A stretch of DNA of 64,000 bases from Parvularcula sp038749595. Its GTDB lineage: Bacteria; Pseudomonadota; Alphaproteobacteria; Caulobacterales; Parvularculaceae. Within the stretch, counting starts at the first letter, position 1; each line of letters starts with the position of its first letter. The notes under the pieces are model-generated. The model was not told the DNA's origin and did not search any database. It saw nothing but the letters and a program-made list of their open reading frames with translations. The DNA is taken from positions 186,001-250,000 of the forward strand of contig JBCDHW010000005.1 of assembly GCA_038749595.1 (NCBI GenBank). Direction: 5' to 3'. Shown here one piece after another: positions 18,931 through 26,897 of the stretch. The position numbers and the translations under genes were made by a program.

Positions 18931-19875
18931 CTAGAGCTCAGCGATGAAACAGTCGTAGGGGAGCGTGCTGCAGACGTCCTCGGCTTCGCGCCGGCTCATG
19001 GGACCGAACAGTGTACGGAAGAGCGTGGTGCCGTTGCGCTGGAGCGGCTTGAGCGCGCCATCGCTCCGCCCAGAGAACGATGCGGCGGCGTTGAGCCGGG
19101 CCATGGCGCTGTCGGTTGTTGAGAACGCGCCGGTCTGGACGAAGTACACTTCGGGCGGTTGCTCCGTAGGCAGCGTGTCGACGAAAGACAGCGCCATCGG
19201 CGGGCCTGATGCTGCCCGCTCGCGCGGCGGTGTCTCGTTGCTTGGAGCGCGCTCTGGCTTGGGCGCGGGTACGGGCGACGGCGCAGCCTCCTCCGCTTGC
19301 CGCCGCGTGGGAGGGGGAGCCGCAACCTGCGTTGCTACTGCAACGCGCTGCGCCCGCTCACCACGCGGCGGCACCACCACTCCCCCGCCGGGAGGCGCTT
19401 CGTCTTCGATCGGCATCACCGCTTCGCCGCTCACGGCCAACGTATCACCGAGGGTGGTTCCCATACGGAGGAGCTCAAGCTCCATCCGCATGCGCTCAAT
19501 CTCGAGCCGGTAGAGATGGGTGCAATCCACGCGCCGGCTACGCTTTCCCAGGGGGAAGACGACCCGGCCATAGAGTGCAGCGCTTTCCCGGGCGAAAAAG
19601 TCTTGGCTCTGCAGGACGCCCACATCGACGTAAGGCCCTCCCGACGCCACCGCGGACTGACAAGTTGTGCCATCCGCGCCGCGGACGACATCTTGGCCCG
19701 AAACAACGGGTGCGGAAGGAAGCGACATCGAGTTCTGGTTGAACACGGAGCTTTGCGGCGGGATCAGGATCGGTCCCGCCGCATCGCCGTCTTGCGCCCA
19801 CGCGAAGGAGGATAACGCGAGCGCCACCCCAACCGCAATTAGAGCCCTCGTTTGATGACCTGATAGCGTCCGCAT
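18931..19875 (-). CDS. Secreted SPOR-domain protein
   Basis: 314 residues. The signal peptide runs to SSFAWAQ. The following region has two Cys (TTCQSA and VDCTHL) and a helix, YRLEIERMRMELELLRMG, that could form a coiled coil. Then comes a Pro/Arg/Ala-rich linker (about 155-225) and a C-terminal SPOR domain (YFVQTGAFSTTDSAMARLNAA...LFRTLFGPMSRREAEDVCS) of the type that binds denuded peptidoglycan. It is the last gene of a three-gene operon. Its start overlaps the chaperone-like gene by 37 bases, which implies translational coupling. It likely localises in the periplasm to cell-wall remodelling sites. Specific role unknown. Confidence 0.8.
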   Translation of the reverse strand: MRTLSGHQTRALIAVGVALALSSFAWAQDGDAAGPILIPPQSSVFNQNSMSLPSAPVVSGQDVVRGADGTTCQSAVASGGPYVDVGVLQSQDFFARESAALYGRVVFPLGKRSRRVDCTHLYRLEIERMRMELELLRMGTTLGDTLAVSGEAVMPIEDEAPPGGGVVVPPRGERAQRVAVATQVAAPPPTRRQAEEAAPSPVPAPKPERAPSNETPPRERAASGPPMALSFVDTLPTEQPPEVYFVQTGAFSTTDSAMARLNAAASFSGRSDGALKPLQRNGTTLFRTLFGPMSRREAEDVCSTLPYDCFIAEL

Positions 19876-20246
19876 ACCTGGCCCCTTAGGCCTGCACTTG
19901 ATGGGCGATAGGCCCGGGAAGTCGCGCAGAGGAACACCGAGCGACTGGGAAGATCACCGACGGGCAACAGCGCCAGGACCGAGGTACTGGAACCGGGGGC
20001 GAGGGACAGGGTCGTCCGGGTCAACCGCGCCTCGGGAACGGGCTGCCAATCGAGGTCGAAAACCTCCAGGTCGAAGCGCCGCGCCGTTGTGTACGGATTA
20101 CGCACCGAGGCGCGCACCGCCCCGACCTCGCCAAAGGTGACGACCTGGGCGCGCATCGGCGAGAGGCTCTGCGAGCGCGCAGGTTCGATCAGGATGGCCA
20201 TTCCGGCCAGGGTAACGAGCAGTATACGGATAAGATGGATCAACAT
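19839..20246 (-). CDS. Small periplasmic chaperone-like (PapD N-domain-like) protein
   Basis: 135 residues with a signal peptide (MLIHLIRILLVTLAGMAILIEPARSQ). The mature part, SLSPMRAQVVTFGEVGAVRASVRNPYTTARRFDLEVFDLDWQPVP...TLSLAPGSSTSVLALLPVG, has the strand pattern of the N-terminal immunoglobulin domain of pilus chaperones (S-P, V-N, D, L-PG-S). It is only one domain long, against about 220 residues for a full two-domain chaperone. Two Cys near the C-terminus could bridge. It sits five bases after the pilin-like gene and overlaps the SPOR gene. A role in helping the upstream protein fold or assemble is inferred from order alone. Confidence 0.62.
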   Translation of the reverse strand: MLIHLIRILLVTLAGMAILIEPARSQSLSPMRAQVVTFGEVGAVRASVRNPYTTARRFDLEVFDLDWQPVPEARLTRTTLSLAPGSSTSVLALLPVGDLPSRSVFLCATSRAYRPSSAGLRGQVCGRYQVIKRGL

Positions 20247-20251
20247 CGGTT

Positions 20252-20731
20252 CTATCCTGTGCAGCGAACGGTTGCGGTGAGCTGGTAGCTGCCCGCCGAG
20301 AAGGTGCCCGACGTCTTCGTCGCCTCAGCGTCGACCGACAGGGTGGTGACGCCCTGGCCCAAGGAGGTCTGGGTTGTGCCCGTCACGCCGGTCGCTGTGG
20401 TCGCGCCCGATGCGTCATAGGTCGTCGCGAACACCGTGTTGAGGTCAGCATCGGCAGGACCGGTGGTGAAGGCGGAGATCGCATCGATTTCGATGGTGAA
20501 CGTCGTGTTGTTGGTGGTCACCGTGGCGGTGCCTGCCGCGCCGCCGGTTTCGGTGCTGGCGAGCACCGTGGATGTCCCGTTCAGCGCCAAGGTGCCGTTG
20601 GTATCAGCCACGACCGTGCACGCATCACCGACCGTTCCATTGAAAAGGACGTCGGCCGTTTGGGCCATAGCGGTGCCTGTCGACAGGGCGCTGAGCGCCG
20701 TTGGCAGCACCAGTCGTTTCAGCCAAGCCAT
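20252..20731 (-). CDS. Secreted pilin-like beta-sandwich protein
   Basis: 159 residues from the ATG at 20731, chosen for GGGAG seven bases upstream and for the signal peptide MAWLKRLVLPTALSALSTGTAMAQ. The mature protein is Thr/Ala/Gly-rich with predicted alternating strands. One Cys lies near the start (GDACTVVAD) and one at the very end (TVRCTG), as in fimbrial-subunit, spore-coat-U or DUF4402-type domains. It is first in an operon with a chaperone-like and a SPOR protein. There is no usher gene beside it. Surface-structure subunit is the best guess, without direct proof. Confidence 0.62.
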   Translation of the reverse strand: MAWLKRLVLPTALSALSTGTAMAQTADVLFNGTVGDACTVVADTNGTLALNGTSTVLASTETGGAAGTATVTTNNTTFTIEIDAISAFTTGPADADLNTVFATTYDASGATTATGVTGTTQTSLGQGVTTLSVDAEATKTSGTFSAGSYQLTATVRCTG

Positions 20732-20907
20732 TTGTGCACTCCCGATCAACACTCCGGAAGCGTTACCACGTACCACCTTAAGGTTGTGTTCGCCGAGGTC
20801 TCGCGTTTGACGGGTTTCTGTTTACTCGGCGGAATCTCCTTGGCCGCGGCGGTTTGCTGGCCTATCAGCCGCGCCAGCGAACCCTTGTCAGTTGAGGAGA
20901 CACCAGA

Positions 20908-21699
20908 ATGTTCGACGATCTTCGTGGCCGCAAAGCCGTCATCACCGGATCGACATCCGGCATTGGCCTCGCCTTTGCCGAGGGGCTTGCGAAGATGGGT
21001 GTCGACATCACCCTCAACGGGTTTGGCGATGCCGACGAGATCGAAACCAACCGTGCACGGATCGCTGGCGAACATGGTGTCGACGTTCGTTATGACGGCG
21101 CGGACATGACGAAGCCGGAAGAGATCCGCGCGTTGATCCGCAGCGCGGAAGCCGCCCATGGACGTGTTGATATTCTCGTCAATAATGCGGGAATTCAGAA
21201 GGTTGGGCCGATCGATGATTATGACGACGGCACCTGGGACCGGATCATCGCGATCAATCTGTCCTCGAACTATCACACGATTAAGGCGGCCCTGCCCGGT
21301 ATGCGGAAGCAAAAGTTTGGCCGCATTGTCAACGTTGCCTCCGCCCACGGACTGATCGCGTCGCCGTTTAAGTCCGCCTACATCGCGGCGAAGCACGGTG
21401 TGGTTGGCTTAACGAAGACGGTGGCTCTTGAAGCAGCTGAGGACGGGATCACCTGCAACGCGATTTGCCCCGGCTTTACCCTGACGCCGCTGCTTGAGGC
21501 GCAGATGGAAGACAATGCGAAAGCGCGCGGCATCACCGCGGACGAGGCGAAAGCCAAGCTGCTCAACGATGCCCACGCGACGAAAGAATTTGTGACGTAC
21601 GATAACCTTGTGGGGCTTTTGGTTTACCTGTGCTCAAACGCCGGGAGCGGATCGACGGGTTATCCGTATGCGGTAGATGGCGGCTGGACCGCGCATTGA
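20908..21699 (+). CDS. bdhA: 3-hydroxybutyrate dehydrogenase (SDR family)
   Basis: 263 residues. An NAD-dependent short-chain dehydrogenase interconverting D-3-hydroxybutyrate and acetoacetate, the last step of intracellular polyhydroxybutyrate use. The cofactor motif TGSTSGIGLAFAEGL lies at the N-terminus, NNAG follows, and the catalytic Ser/Tyr/Lys set lies in NVASAHGLIASPFKSAYIAAKHG. ICPGFTLTPLLEAQ and the ending GYPYAVDGGWTAH are characteristic of BdhA rather than other SDRs. GAGGAGAC precedes the ATG. The stop overlaps the next start as TGATG, so the patatin gene is co-translated. Confidence 0.95.
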   Translation: MFDDLRGRKAVITGSTSGIGLAFAEGLAKMGVDITLNGFGDADEIETNRARIAGEHGVDVRYDGADMTKPEEIRALIRSAEAAHGRVDILVNNAGIQKVGPIDDYDDGTWDRIIAINLSSNYHTIKAALPGMRKQKFGRIVNVASAHGLIASPFKSAYIAAKHGVVGLTKTVALEAAEDGITCNAICPGFTLTPLLEAQMEDNAKARGITADEAKAKLLNDAHATKEFVTYDNLVGLLVYLCSNAGSGSTGYPYAVDGGWTAH

Positions 21700-22748
21700 T
21701 GGCAGAGACACGTAAGGCGATTAATCTCGCGCTCCAGGGCGGCGGGGCGCACGGCGCCTTTACGTGGGGCGTCTGCGACAGGCTCCTCGAAGCGCAGGCG
21801 GTGAAGCTCAACGCGATTACAGCGACCAGCGCCGGCGCGATGAATGCGGCGGTGCTCGCCTACGGCATGCACCTTGACGATGACCAGGGTGCGCGGGATA
21901 AGCTTGACGAATATTGGGAGGCGATCAGTAAGCTGAAGAACCCGTTCGAGCTTCCGTTCACGGCTCCTCTCCCGTTCGTCCAGGACTTTACAAAACAGCT
22001 CGGCCAGCAGGCACTGAGCGCCGCGACGAAGACGTTTTCGCCGTACCAGCTCAACCCGATGAACTGGAATCCTTTGAAAGACACGCTGTTGGAGATCGTC
22101 GATTTCGAACGGTTGAATGCGTGCAATAAGATCAAGCTGTTCATCAGTGCAACGAATGTGCGGACCGGGAAGGTCAAGGTCTTCCCCACAGAGCGGGTCA
22201 CGGCCGACGCGGTCCTCGCCTCGGCGTGCCTACCGCAGTTTTTCCAGGCAGTGGAGATTGAAGGAGAGGCCTATTGGGACGGCGGGTATATGGGCAATCC
22301 GTCGCTTTGGCCGCTCTTTTACGAGACGGATGTCAGCGACCTCTTGGTGGTCCATATCAACCCGATGCAGCGGGCTGACGTGCCCACGACCGTTCCCGAA
22401 ATAGAGAACCGGCTGAACGAAATCACGTTCAACGCCGCGCTGCTCAAGGAGATGCGCGCGATCAGTTTCGTGCAGAAGCTTAAGCGCGAGGGCTGGTTGA
22501 AGAAGCAGTATGAACGTCAGTTATCGGATATTCGGTATCACGCCATCCGTGCCGATACGCTGCTCGATAAATTTCCGCTGGAGAGCAAGTACGACACCGA
22601 CATCCACTTCCTCAGGGAGCTGAAAGATATTGGACGCCGCGCAGCTGATACGTGGCTGGACGAACACTGGGGACAGGTTGGACACAGCGACACGATCAAT
22701 CTGCGCGACGAATTTGAGACCTCGGGGATCGACGGACCGAAGGGCTAA
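21699..22748 (+). CDS. Patatin-like phospholipase with DUF3734 C-terminal region
   Basis: 349 residues from the ATG at 21699, which overlaps the bdhA stop by one base; the open frame extends upstream to 21630 but inside bdhA. The oxyanion motif is LQGGGAHGAFTWGV, the nucleophile elbow TSAGAMNAAVLAYG, and the second catalytic motif DGGYMGNPSLWPL, forming the Ser-Asp dyad of patatins. The region after residue 220 (RAD...NRLNEITFNAALLKEMRAI) matches the DUF3734 extension. Cytosolic or membrane-associated acyl hydrolase. Coupling to bdhA suggests a link to polyhydroxybutyrate or its granule surface lipids; the substrate is unproven. Confidence 0.9.
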   Translation: MAETRKAINLALQGGGAHGAFTWGVCDRLLEAQAVKLNAITATSAGAMNAAVLAYGMHLDDDQGARDKLDEYWEAISKLKNPFELPFTAPLPFVQDFTKQLGQQALSAATKTFSPYQLNPMNWNPLKDTLLEIVDFERLNACNKIKLFISATNVRTGKVKVFPTERVTADAVLASACLPQFFQAVEIEGEAYWDGGYMGNPSLWPLFYETDVSDLLVVHINPMQRADVPTTVPEIENRLNEITFNAALLKEMRAISFVQKLKREGWLKKQYERQLSDIRYHAIRADTLLDKFPLESKYDTDIHFLRELKDIGRRAADTWLDEHWGQVGHSDTINLRDEFETSGIDGPKG

Positions 22749-22826
22749 ACCGCGGGGTGCAGGCGGCACGGTCTTGAGGGGTAGTGCATCGACCGCACCG
22801 CCTGCGACGACCAATCCTTAGGCGGA

Positions 22827-23387
22827 TCAGTCGAGGACACCGCTCCGCGCGACGAGTGCGATATCGCTGGCAGGAACGGCTTCGACCGCAGCAATCAGAC
22901 GCGGGGCAATATCCAACAGATCACGGATCTCTTCGGGCAAAATACTGAGATCCATGCGGCCAAATTTGGCGACTTTTTCGAGCTCGCGGAGGTCGTCTTC
23001 GTCGATCTCAATGGCAATGGCGGCGGCGATGACCCGGTCGCTGACGTCTGCGAATTCTTCGACGCTGGAGAACGCGGCCTCGCGCAGGGCATCTTCGAAG
23101 GCCGCTTCAACTTCTGGGTCGAAGTTGGCCGATTCGAGGAACCACAGGGTAACGCGGATGTCGCCGTCGCTGTCGAACAGACCGTCGGCAATGTCAGCGA
23201 CGTCGTCGATGTCGAGATCGAGATCAAAATCCGCGTCCGGATAATCTTCTTCAATCAGCTCGATCGCGTAGGTGACGTCGACGAACCGGTCGACTTCGTC
23301 TTTGGTCAACGGCGTGCCGGCGAGCGCGTGGCTGGGTAACGCCAGCGCTGGGATCGTCAGTGCAGCGACGGTCAGAAATCGGAGCAT
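22827..23387 (-). CDS. Secreted protein of an unrecognised family, paralog 1
   Basis: 186 residues from the ATG at 23387 (GAGAGG six bases upstream). The signal peptide MLRFLTVAALTIPALALPSHALA is followed by a strongly acidic helical protein with a stretch of about 30 residues rich in Asp/Glu (EEDYPDADFDLDLDIDDVADI). It shares a scaffold with the product of 23564-24118: a V..FV..Y..IE..YPD start, an F.SV..F.DV..R.IAA core, and a VPASDIALV end. The acidic tract suggests cation binding. Family unknown to me. It lies convergent to the patatin gene, 78 bases away. Confidence 0.72.
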   Translation of the reverse strand: MLRFLTVAALTIPALALPSHALAGTPLTKDEVDRFVDVTYAIELIEEDYPDADFDLDLDIDDVADIADGLFDSDGDIRVTLWFLESANFDPEVEAAFEDALREAAFSSVEEFADVSDRVIAAAIAIEIDEDDLRELEKVAKFGRMDLSILPEEIRDLLDIAPRLIAAVEAVPASDIALVARSGVLD

Positions 23388-23563
23388 CTTGGCCTCTCGT
23401 CTCATTATGGGCATGAGGGAGGCCGCCCAGGGCCACCCAGAGCGCGTGACCCTTGATCACCCGCAGCGGTTAGGTGGGCATGTCACCTGAGCGCCGCAAG
23501 GGTGAATTTATCTTTTTTCGATAAAAATCTGCAGCGGGCCGAAAGCCCGTCTGCGCCTAAACA

Positions 23564-24118
23564 TCAGCCAAAGGGCTTCATCTTCTTGACCAGCTTGACG
23601 TCATCGGCCGGGACCTTTTCCAGCGCCCGCGCCAGCAGAGGGCCGTACTGCGCCATTTTCCGCATCGGCGCCGGGATCATCGCCAGCTGCGATTCAGGCA
23701 AATCGCCCATCATCTGCATCTCGCGCAAATCGCTGCCCGACATTTCGGAGCGCATGTAGGCCGCGATGATCCGATTGCCGACATCGCTGAACTGATCGAC
23801 CGACGCGAAACCGCTGCTTGTGACAGCGCCGCGCAGGTCAGCCGACATTTGCGGGTGGCGCATCGCCTCTTCCATCGCCACGCCGAGGAAGTTGAGCTTG
23901 CCGCCGTCGATCATGCGATCGATCATCTCCATGGCCTTTGAGAAATCTGCGGTGGCGTCGAGGTTCGTTTCGACGTCGGGGTACTTCGATTGAAGCGCCT
24001 CCATCTTCTCGTAGGCGGTGACAAAGTTTGTCACGTCGGATGCCTTCAGCAGGTCGGCGGCCTGCGCCAGTCCCGGGAAAAAGGCGATCAGCACCAAAGT
24101 TGTGCGCAAAAGTGTCAT
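23564..24118 (-). CDS. Secreted protein of an unrecognised family, paralog 2
   Basis: 184 residues. The signal peptide MTLLRTTLVLIAFFPGLAQA is followed by a Met-rich helical protein. It parallels its neighbour at 22827-23387: VTNFVTAYEKMEALQSKYPD near the start, the FASVDQFSDVGNRIIAAYMRSEMSGSDL core, and KVPADDVKLVKK at the end. It lacks the neighbour's acidic tract. The copies lie in tandem, 176 bases apart, with separate ribosome-binding sites. Divergence is high, so this is an old duplication. Periplasmic or secreted; function unknown. Confidence 0.75.
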   Translation of the reverse strand: MTLLRTTLVLIAFFPGLAQAADLLKASDVTNFVTAYEKMEALQSKYPDVETNLDATADFSKAMEMIDRMIDGGKLNFLGVAMEEAMRHPQMSADLRGAVTSSGFASVDQFSDVGNRIIAAYMRSEMSGSDLREMQMMGDLPESQLAMIPAPMRKMAQYGPLLARALEKVPADDVKLVKKMKPFG

Positions 24119-24130
24119 TTCAGTCCCTCT

Positions 24131-24853
24131 CTAGAATAGTCGCGTCCGGATCGGCTCCGGCGCCCCCTCTGATCTTAGTTCGCCGTCTTCGATCGGCGTT
24201 ATCAGACCTTCCCCCTCTTCCTTCCAGCTTCCGACCTTCCGGTCCACTGGCCAGAAATGAAAAGGCTGTGGGGGGGCGTTGACGACACTCCACGACGGCG
24301 CGGGATCGAGCTCGTCAGCTTCGAGCCATTGGGCGTAATCCTCGGGGCGGACGACGACGGGGGTCCGGGTGTGGATTTGCCGAACGTCGCCCTCCGATGC
24401 GCGGGTAAGGAACGCGGCGCTGCGGATCTCGCTGCCGTCGGGGCCGAGCCAGTCTTCGTAAAGACCGGCCAGGGCGAAGAGCGGGGCATCGGGGCCGATG
24501 GTAATGAAGTAAGGCTGTTTGACCTTACTCTCGGTGCGCCATTCGTAGAAGCCGTTGAGCGGGAACAGACAATGGCGCCGGCGCCAGGCGTGGCGGAACA
24601 TCGGCTTTTCTGGCGCCGTCTCGGAGCGGATGTTGACGATCGCTTTTTTCAGGAACTTCCCTTCGCGATCCCAGCTGGGAACGAAGCCCCAGCGCACCAG
24701 TTGATACTGGCGCCTCCCGCCTTCATGGAGGATCACCGCAACCGGCTGACTCGGCGCAATGTTGTAGCGCGCGGGGAAATTGTCGGTGATCGGGAAGTCG
24801 AAATGCACGCCCAGCGCGGACGGGCTGTCTTTGAGGGCAAAGCGGGCATTCAT
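24131..24853 (-). CDS. SOS-response-associated peptidase / HMCES-YedK family protein lacking Cys2
   Basis: 240 residues from the ATG at 24853. Family members sit on abasic sites in single-stranded DNA and form a stable crosslink through Cys2 of MCGRF. Here the N-terminus reads MNARF, so that Cys is absent. The other active-site positions are kept: Asn in AIVNIRSE, Glu in GFYEWRTE and His in QIHTRTPVV. RYNIAPSQPVAVI, VRWGFVPSW, RRHCLFPLNGF and DYAQWLEA are classic. The frame stays open upstream to 24973, but that part reads antisense to the Nudix gene and offers no MC start. No good ribosome-binding site is seen at 24853. Confidence 0.82.
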   Translation of the reverse strand: MNARFALKDSPSALGVHFDFPITDNFPARYNIAPSQPVAVILHEGGRRQYQLVRWGFVPSWDREGKFLKKAIVNIRSETAPEKPMFRHAWRRRHCLFPLNGFYEWRTESKVKQPYFITIGPDAPLFALAGLYEDWLGPDGSEIRSAAFLTRASEGDVRQIHTRTPVVVRPEDYAQWLEADELDPAPSWSVVNAPPQPFHFWPVDRKVGSWKEEGEGLITPIEDGELRSEGAPEPIRTRLF

Positions 24854-24874
24854 GATCGGACGAAGAGGCTCCTG

Positions 24875-25300
24875 ATGACACAACCTCGCCCTATCGTTGC
24901 CGTCGGCGGCGTGGTTCTCAAGGGGGATCAGGTGTTGCTGATCCAGCGGGGACGGATGCCGCTGCGCGGGCACTGGTCGATCCCTGGCGGAAAGGTTGAG
25001 CGGGGCGAGACGCTTGAGGCGGCGTTGCGGCGGGAACTGCTTGAGGAAACGGGCTGCACCGTGGAGGTGCTGGGCCTAATCGACGTGTTCGAGGCGCTGC
25101 CGGAAACGCCTGATGCTCCGCATTTTGTGATGATCGACTATGCCTGCCGCTACGTCTCCGGAGAGGTGCGGGCAGCGGATGACGCCATGGCGGCTGAATT
25201 CGTAGGCATTTCGGAGGCGCTGTCGCGGGTGGCATGGGACGAGACCCGCCGCGCGGTGCAAGGCGCGCTACGGTTCATGGAGCCCGGTGCGTCGGCGTGA
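24875..25300 (+). CDS. Nudix hydrolase
   Basis: 141 residues from the ATG at 24875 (AGAGG six bases upstream); the long open frame upstream is antisense to the HMCES-like gene. The complete Nudix box GGKVERGETLEAALRRELLEETG binds the metal and the diphosphate. IVAVGGVVLKGDQVLLIQRGRMPLRGHWSIPGG is typical of ADP-ribose or nucleotide-sugar pyrophosphatases in Alphaproteobacteria. It is divergent from the HMCES-like gene, with only 21 bases between starts, so the two share a promoter region. Confidence 0.92.
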   Translation: MTQPRPIVAVGGVVLKGDQVLLIQRGRMPLRGHWSIPGGKVERGETLEAALRRELLEETGCTVEVLGLIDVFEALPETPDAPHFVMIDYACRYVSGEVRAADDAMAAEFVGISEALSRVAWDETRRAVQGALRFMEPGASA

Positions 25301-25361
25301 TGGGCGACGCGGGCGCGGCGGTTAAATCCTTCCACGAGAGCCAGTCTTGGGAGGTTGAGCG

Positions 25362-25808
25362 ATGAAAAAGACTCTACGGGCTGGGCTCGCAGCCGTGCTG
25401 GCGTTGGCGGGCGCTGGATGGGCCGAGCCGCCTTCCGGCGCGGCGGTGAACGGGATCGGTGGGTTCTTCTTCCGGGCCGAGGACCCTGCAGCGTTGGCGG
25501 AATGGTACCTCAGCAATTTGGGGATCGACCTTGCGCCGCGGTCTTACGACGCCAAGCCTTGGGTGCAAACGGAGGGGCCCACGATCTTCGATCCGTTCCC
25601 GATGGGCTCAAAAATGTTCAGCGAAGACAAGGTCTTCATGGTCAATTTCCGGACCGATGACCTGGACGGATTGGTGGCGCACCTGCGGGCGAACGACGTC
25701 GCGGTGCAGGTCGACGGGAACACCTATCCGAATGGCCGGTTTGCCCAGTTGGACGATCCCGAGGGCAATCCGATCCAGTTGTGGCAGCCAGCGGCGAAGG
25801 CGCCGTAG
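25362..25808 (+). CDS. Exported VOC (glyoxalase/bleomycin-resistance) fold protein
   Basis: 148 residues. A VOC domain (NGIGGFFFRAEDPAALAEWYLSNLGID ... RFAQLDDPEGNPIQLWQP) with its terminal metal-ligand-like Glu replaced by Gln (NPIQLW). Unusually it begins with a signal peptide, MKKTLRAGLAAVLALAGAGWA, implying a periplasmic location. GAGGTTGAGCG lies before the ATG. It follows the Nudix gene by 61 bases on the same strand. Ligand or reaction unknown. Confidence 0.82.
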   Translation: MKKTLRAGLAAVLALAGAGWAEPPSGAAVNGIGGFFFRAEDPAALAEWYLSNLGIDLAPRSYDAKPWVQTEGPTIFDPFPMGSKMFSEDKVFMVNFRTDDLDGLVAHLRANDVAVQVDGNTYPNGRFAQLDDPEGNPIQLWQPAAKAP

Positions 25809-25840
25809 CTTCTGGGTGCAGTGCACGCTAAGCTGGCAGA

Positions 25841-26227
25841 ATGTTGACCGCAGCACTTCTGTTCCTCGCCGCCGCCCAGGCCGATGTGCCCGAGGCGCGT
25901 GACGCGTTTCGGGCGCGGCAAGACGATTTGATCTTGCTGGCCGGGTCGCTCGGGACTCTGCATCGGCTCAATCAGGTGTGCCCGGGCTATGGCAACGTCG
26001 CGGTGTTCAGGGACCGGATGCAGGAGGTGGTGAACGGCGAACGGCCGATCCGCGCCACCCGCGAAGCGATGATCGAGGCGTTCAACGGCGGCTACAACGC
26101 TGCCGCTCAGCAGCATGTCACCTGCGGCCGGGCGGCGGAAACCGACCTCCGCCAAGAAGCGCTCAACGCCCTGTCCCTGGTCGAACGGTTGTCAGCGGAG
26201 ATGGCCAGCCCAAGCCCCAGGCGCTAG
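25841..26227 (+). CDS. TIGR02301 family secreted protein
   Basis: 128 residues. A short signal peptide (MLTAALLFLAAAQA) is followed by LAGSLGTLHRLNQVCPGYGNVAVFRDRMQEVV, then AMIEAFNGGYNAAAQQHVTCGRAAETDLRQEAL. This pattern (LG-LH-L--C, R--M, FN-GY, C--A) is the alphaproteobacterial TIGR02301 family as I remember it. The two conserved Cys probably form a disulfide in the periplasm. Function unknown for the family. It lies 32 bases after the VOC gene and may share its transcript. Confidence 0.78.
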   Translation: MLTAALLFLAAAQADVPEARDAFRARQDDLILLAGSLGTLHRLNQVCPGYGNVAVFRDRMQEVVNGERPIRATREAMIEAFNGGYNAAAQQHVTCGRAAETDLRQEALNALSLVERLSAEMASPSPRR

Positions 26228-26237
26228 CGCTGGACCA

Positions 26238-26783
26238 TCATTGCGGGGGACCGCCGAGGTTTCGGGCGGTGATGATGATGCCGAAGACGATTTCGACGAT
26301 GGCGATCACTGCGGCTGTGCCAAGAGGGATCTCAGCGATGCCGAACAAGCCGATCGCGCCGATGGCGGTCATGACAGCGCCGAGGACCCAGTAGAGGATG
26401 TCGCCGTAGGAGGTGCGGAACGGGAAGTAATGGGTGCCCACGGCCATGGCGGCGATCGGGAAAACCAGCGCCTCGTTGATCTCCAGGAACCCGTAGGCGA
26501 GGAGCAGGCCGAAGAGCATCGCCGGGAGGGTCTCGATGACGATCCGGCCGCCGGGATTGGCTGCGCTCGGGCGCGGACGGCGGAAGACGGGGATGCAAAT
26601 CGCGAGGCTGACGGGCATGATCAGCATTCCGCCGATAAACAGCACGACGAAGGCAAACGCCGTCCCCTTCAGCGCCAGGGCTGTGGCCGCCAGGGCCCAC
26701 ATGACGCCGGACACGATCGCACCGGGTCCGCCGCCAACGTAGGCATAGCGCAGCTCGGCCTGGTGTTCTTCGAGTGTTGCCAT
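26238..26783 (-). CDS. Polytopic membrane protein, DUF7010-like
   Basis: 181 residues from the ATG at 26783, with a GGGGG-type binding site just upstream. After the N-terminal RYAYVGGGPGAIVSGVMW come about five to six hydrophobic helices (AFAFVVLFIGGMLIMPVSLAI, TLPAMLFGLLLAYGFL, DILYWVLGAVMTAIGAIGLF, AAVIAIVEIVFGIII). The N-terminal G-G-PG--VSG-VW pattern recalls DUF7010 proteins; this is from memory. Inner membrane, function unknown. It is convergent with the TIGR02301 gene and ends ten bases from it. Confidence 0.68.
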   Translation of the reverse strand: MATLEEHQAELRYAYVGGGPGAIVSGVMWALAATALALKGTAFAFVVLFIGGMLIMPVSLAICIPVFRRPRPSAANPGGRIVIETLPAMLFGLLLAYGFLEINEALVFPIAAMAVGTHYFPFRTSYGDILYWVLGAVMTAIGAIGLFGIAEIPLGTAAVIAIVEIVFGIIITARNLGGPPQ

Positions 26784-26861
26784 CGGCCCCCATCCTTTCC
26801 GGCAGCGCAAAGGCGGTTGCGGCACCGCTTTTGGCGCAGCTTGACCGCCAAGCGCTCTAGC

Positions 26862-26876
26862 GTAACAATTGGTTAA
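26862..26876. promoter_or_regulatory. Candidate CtrA-type site upstream of the membrane protein gene at 26898
   Basis: The reverse strand reads TTAACCAATTGTTAC, seven of eight positions of TTAA-N7-TTAA. It lies 21 bases upstream of the ATG at 26898. CtrA is the cell-cycle response regulator of many Alphaproteobacteria. A chance match is possible. Confidence 0.4.
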
Positions 26877-26897
26877 CGGTGATGGAAGGATCGCTCG

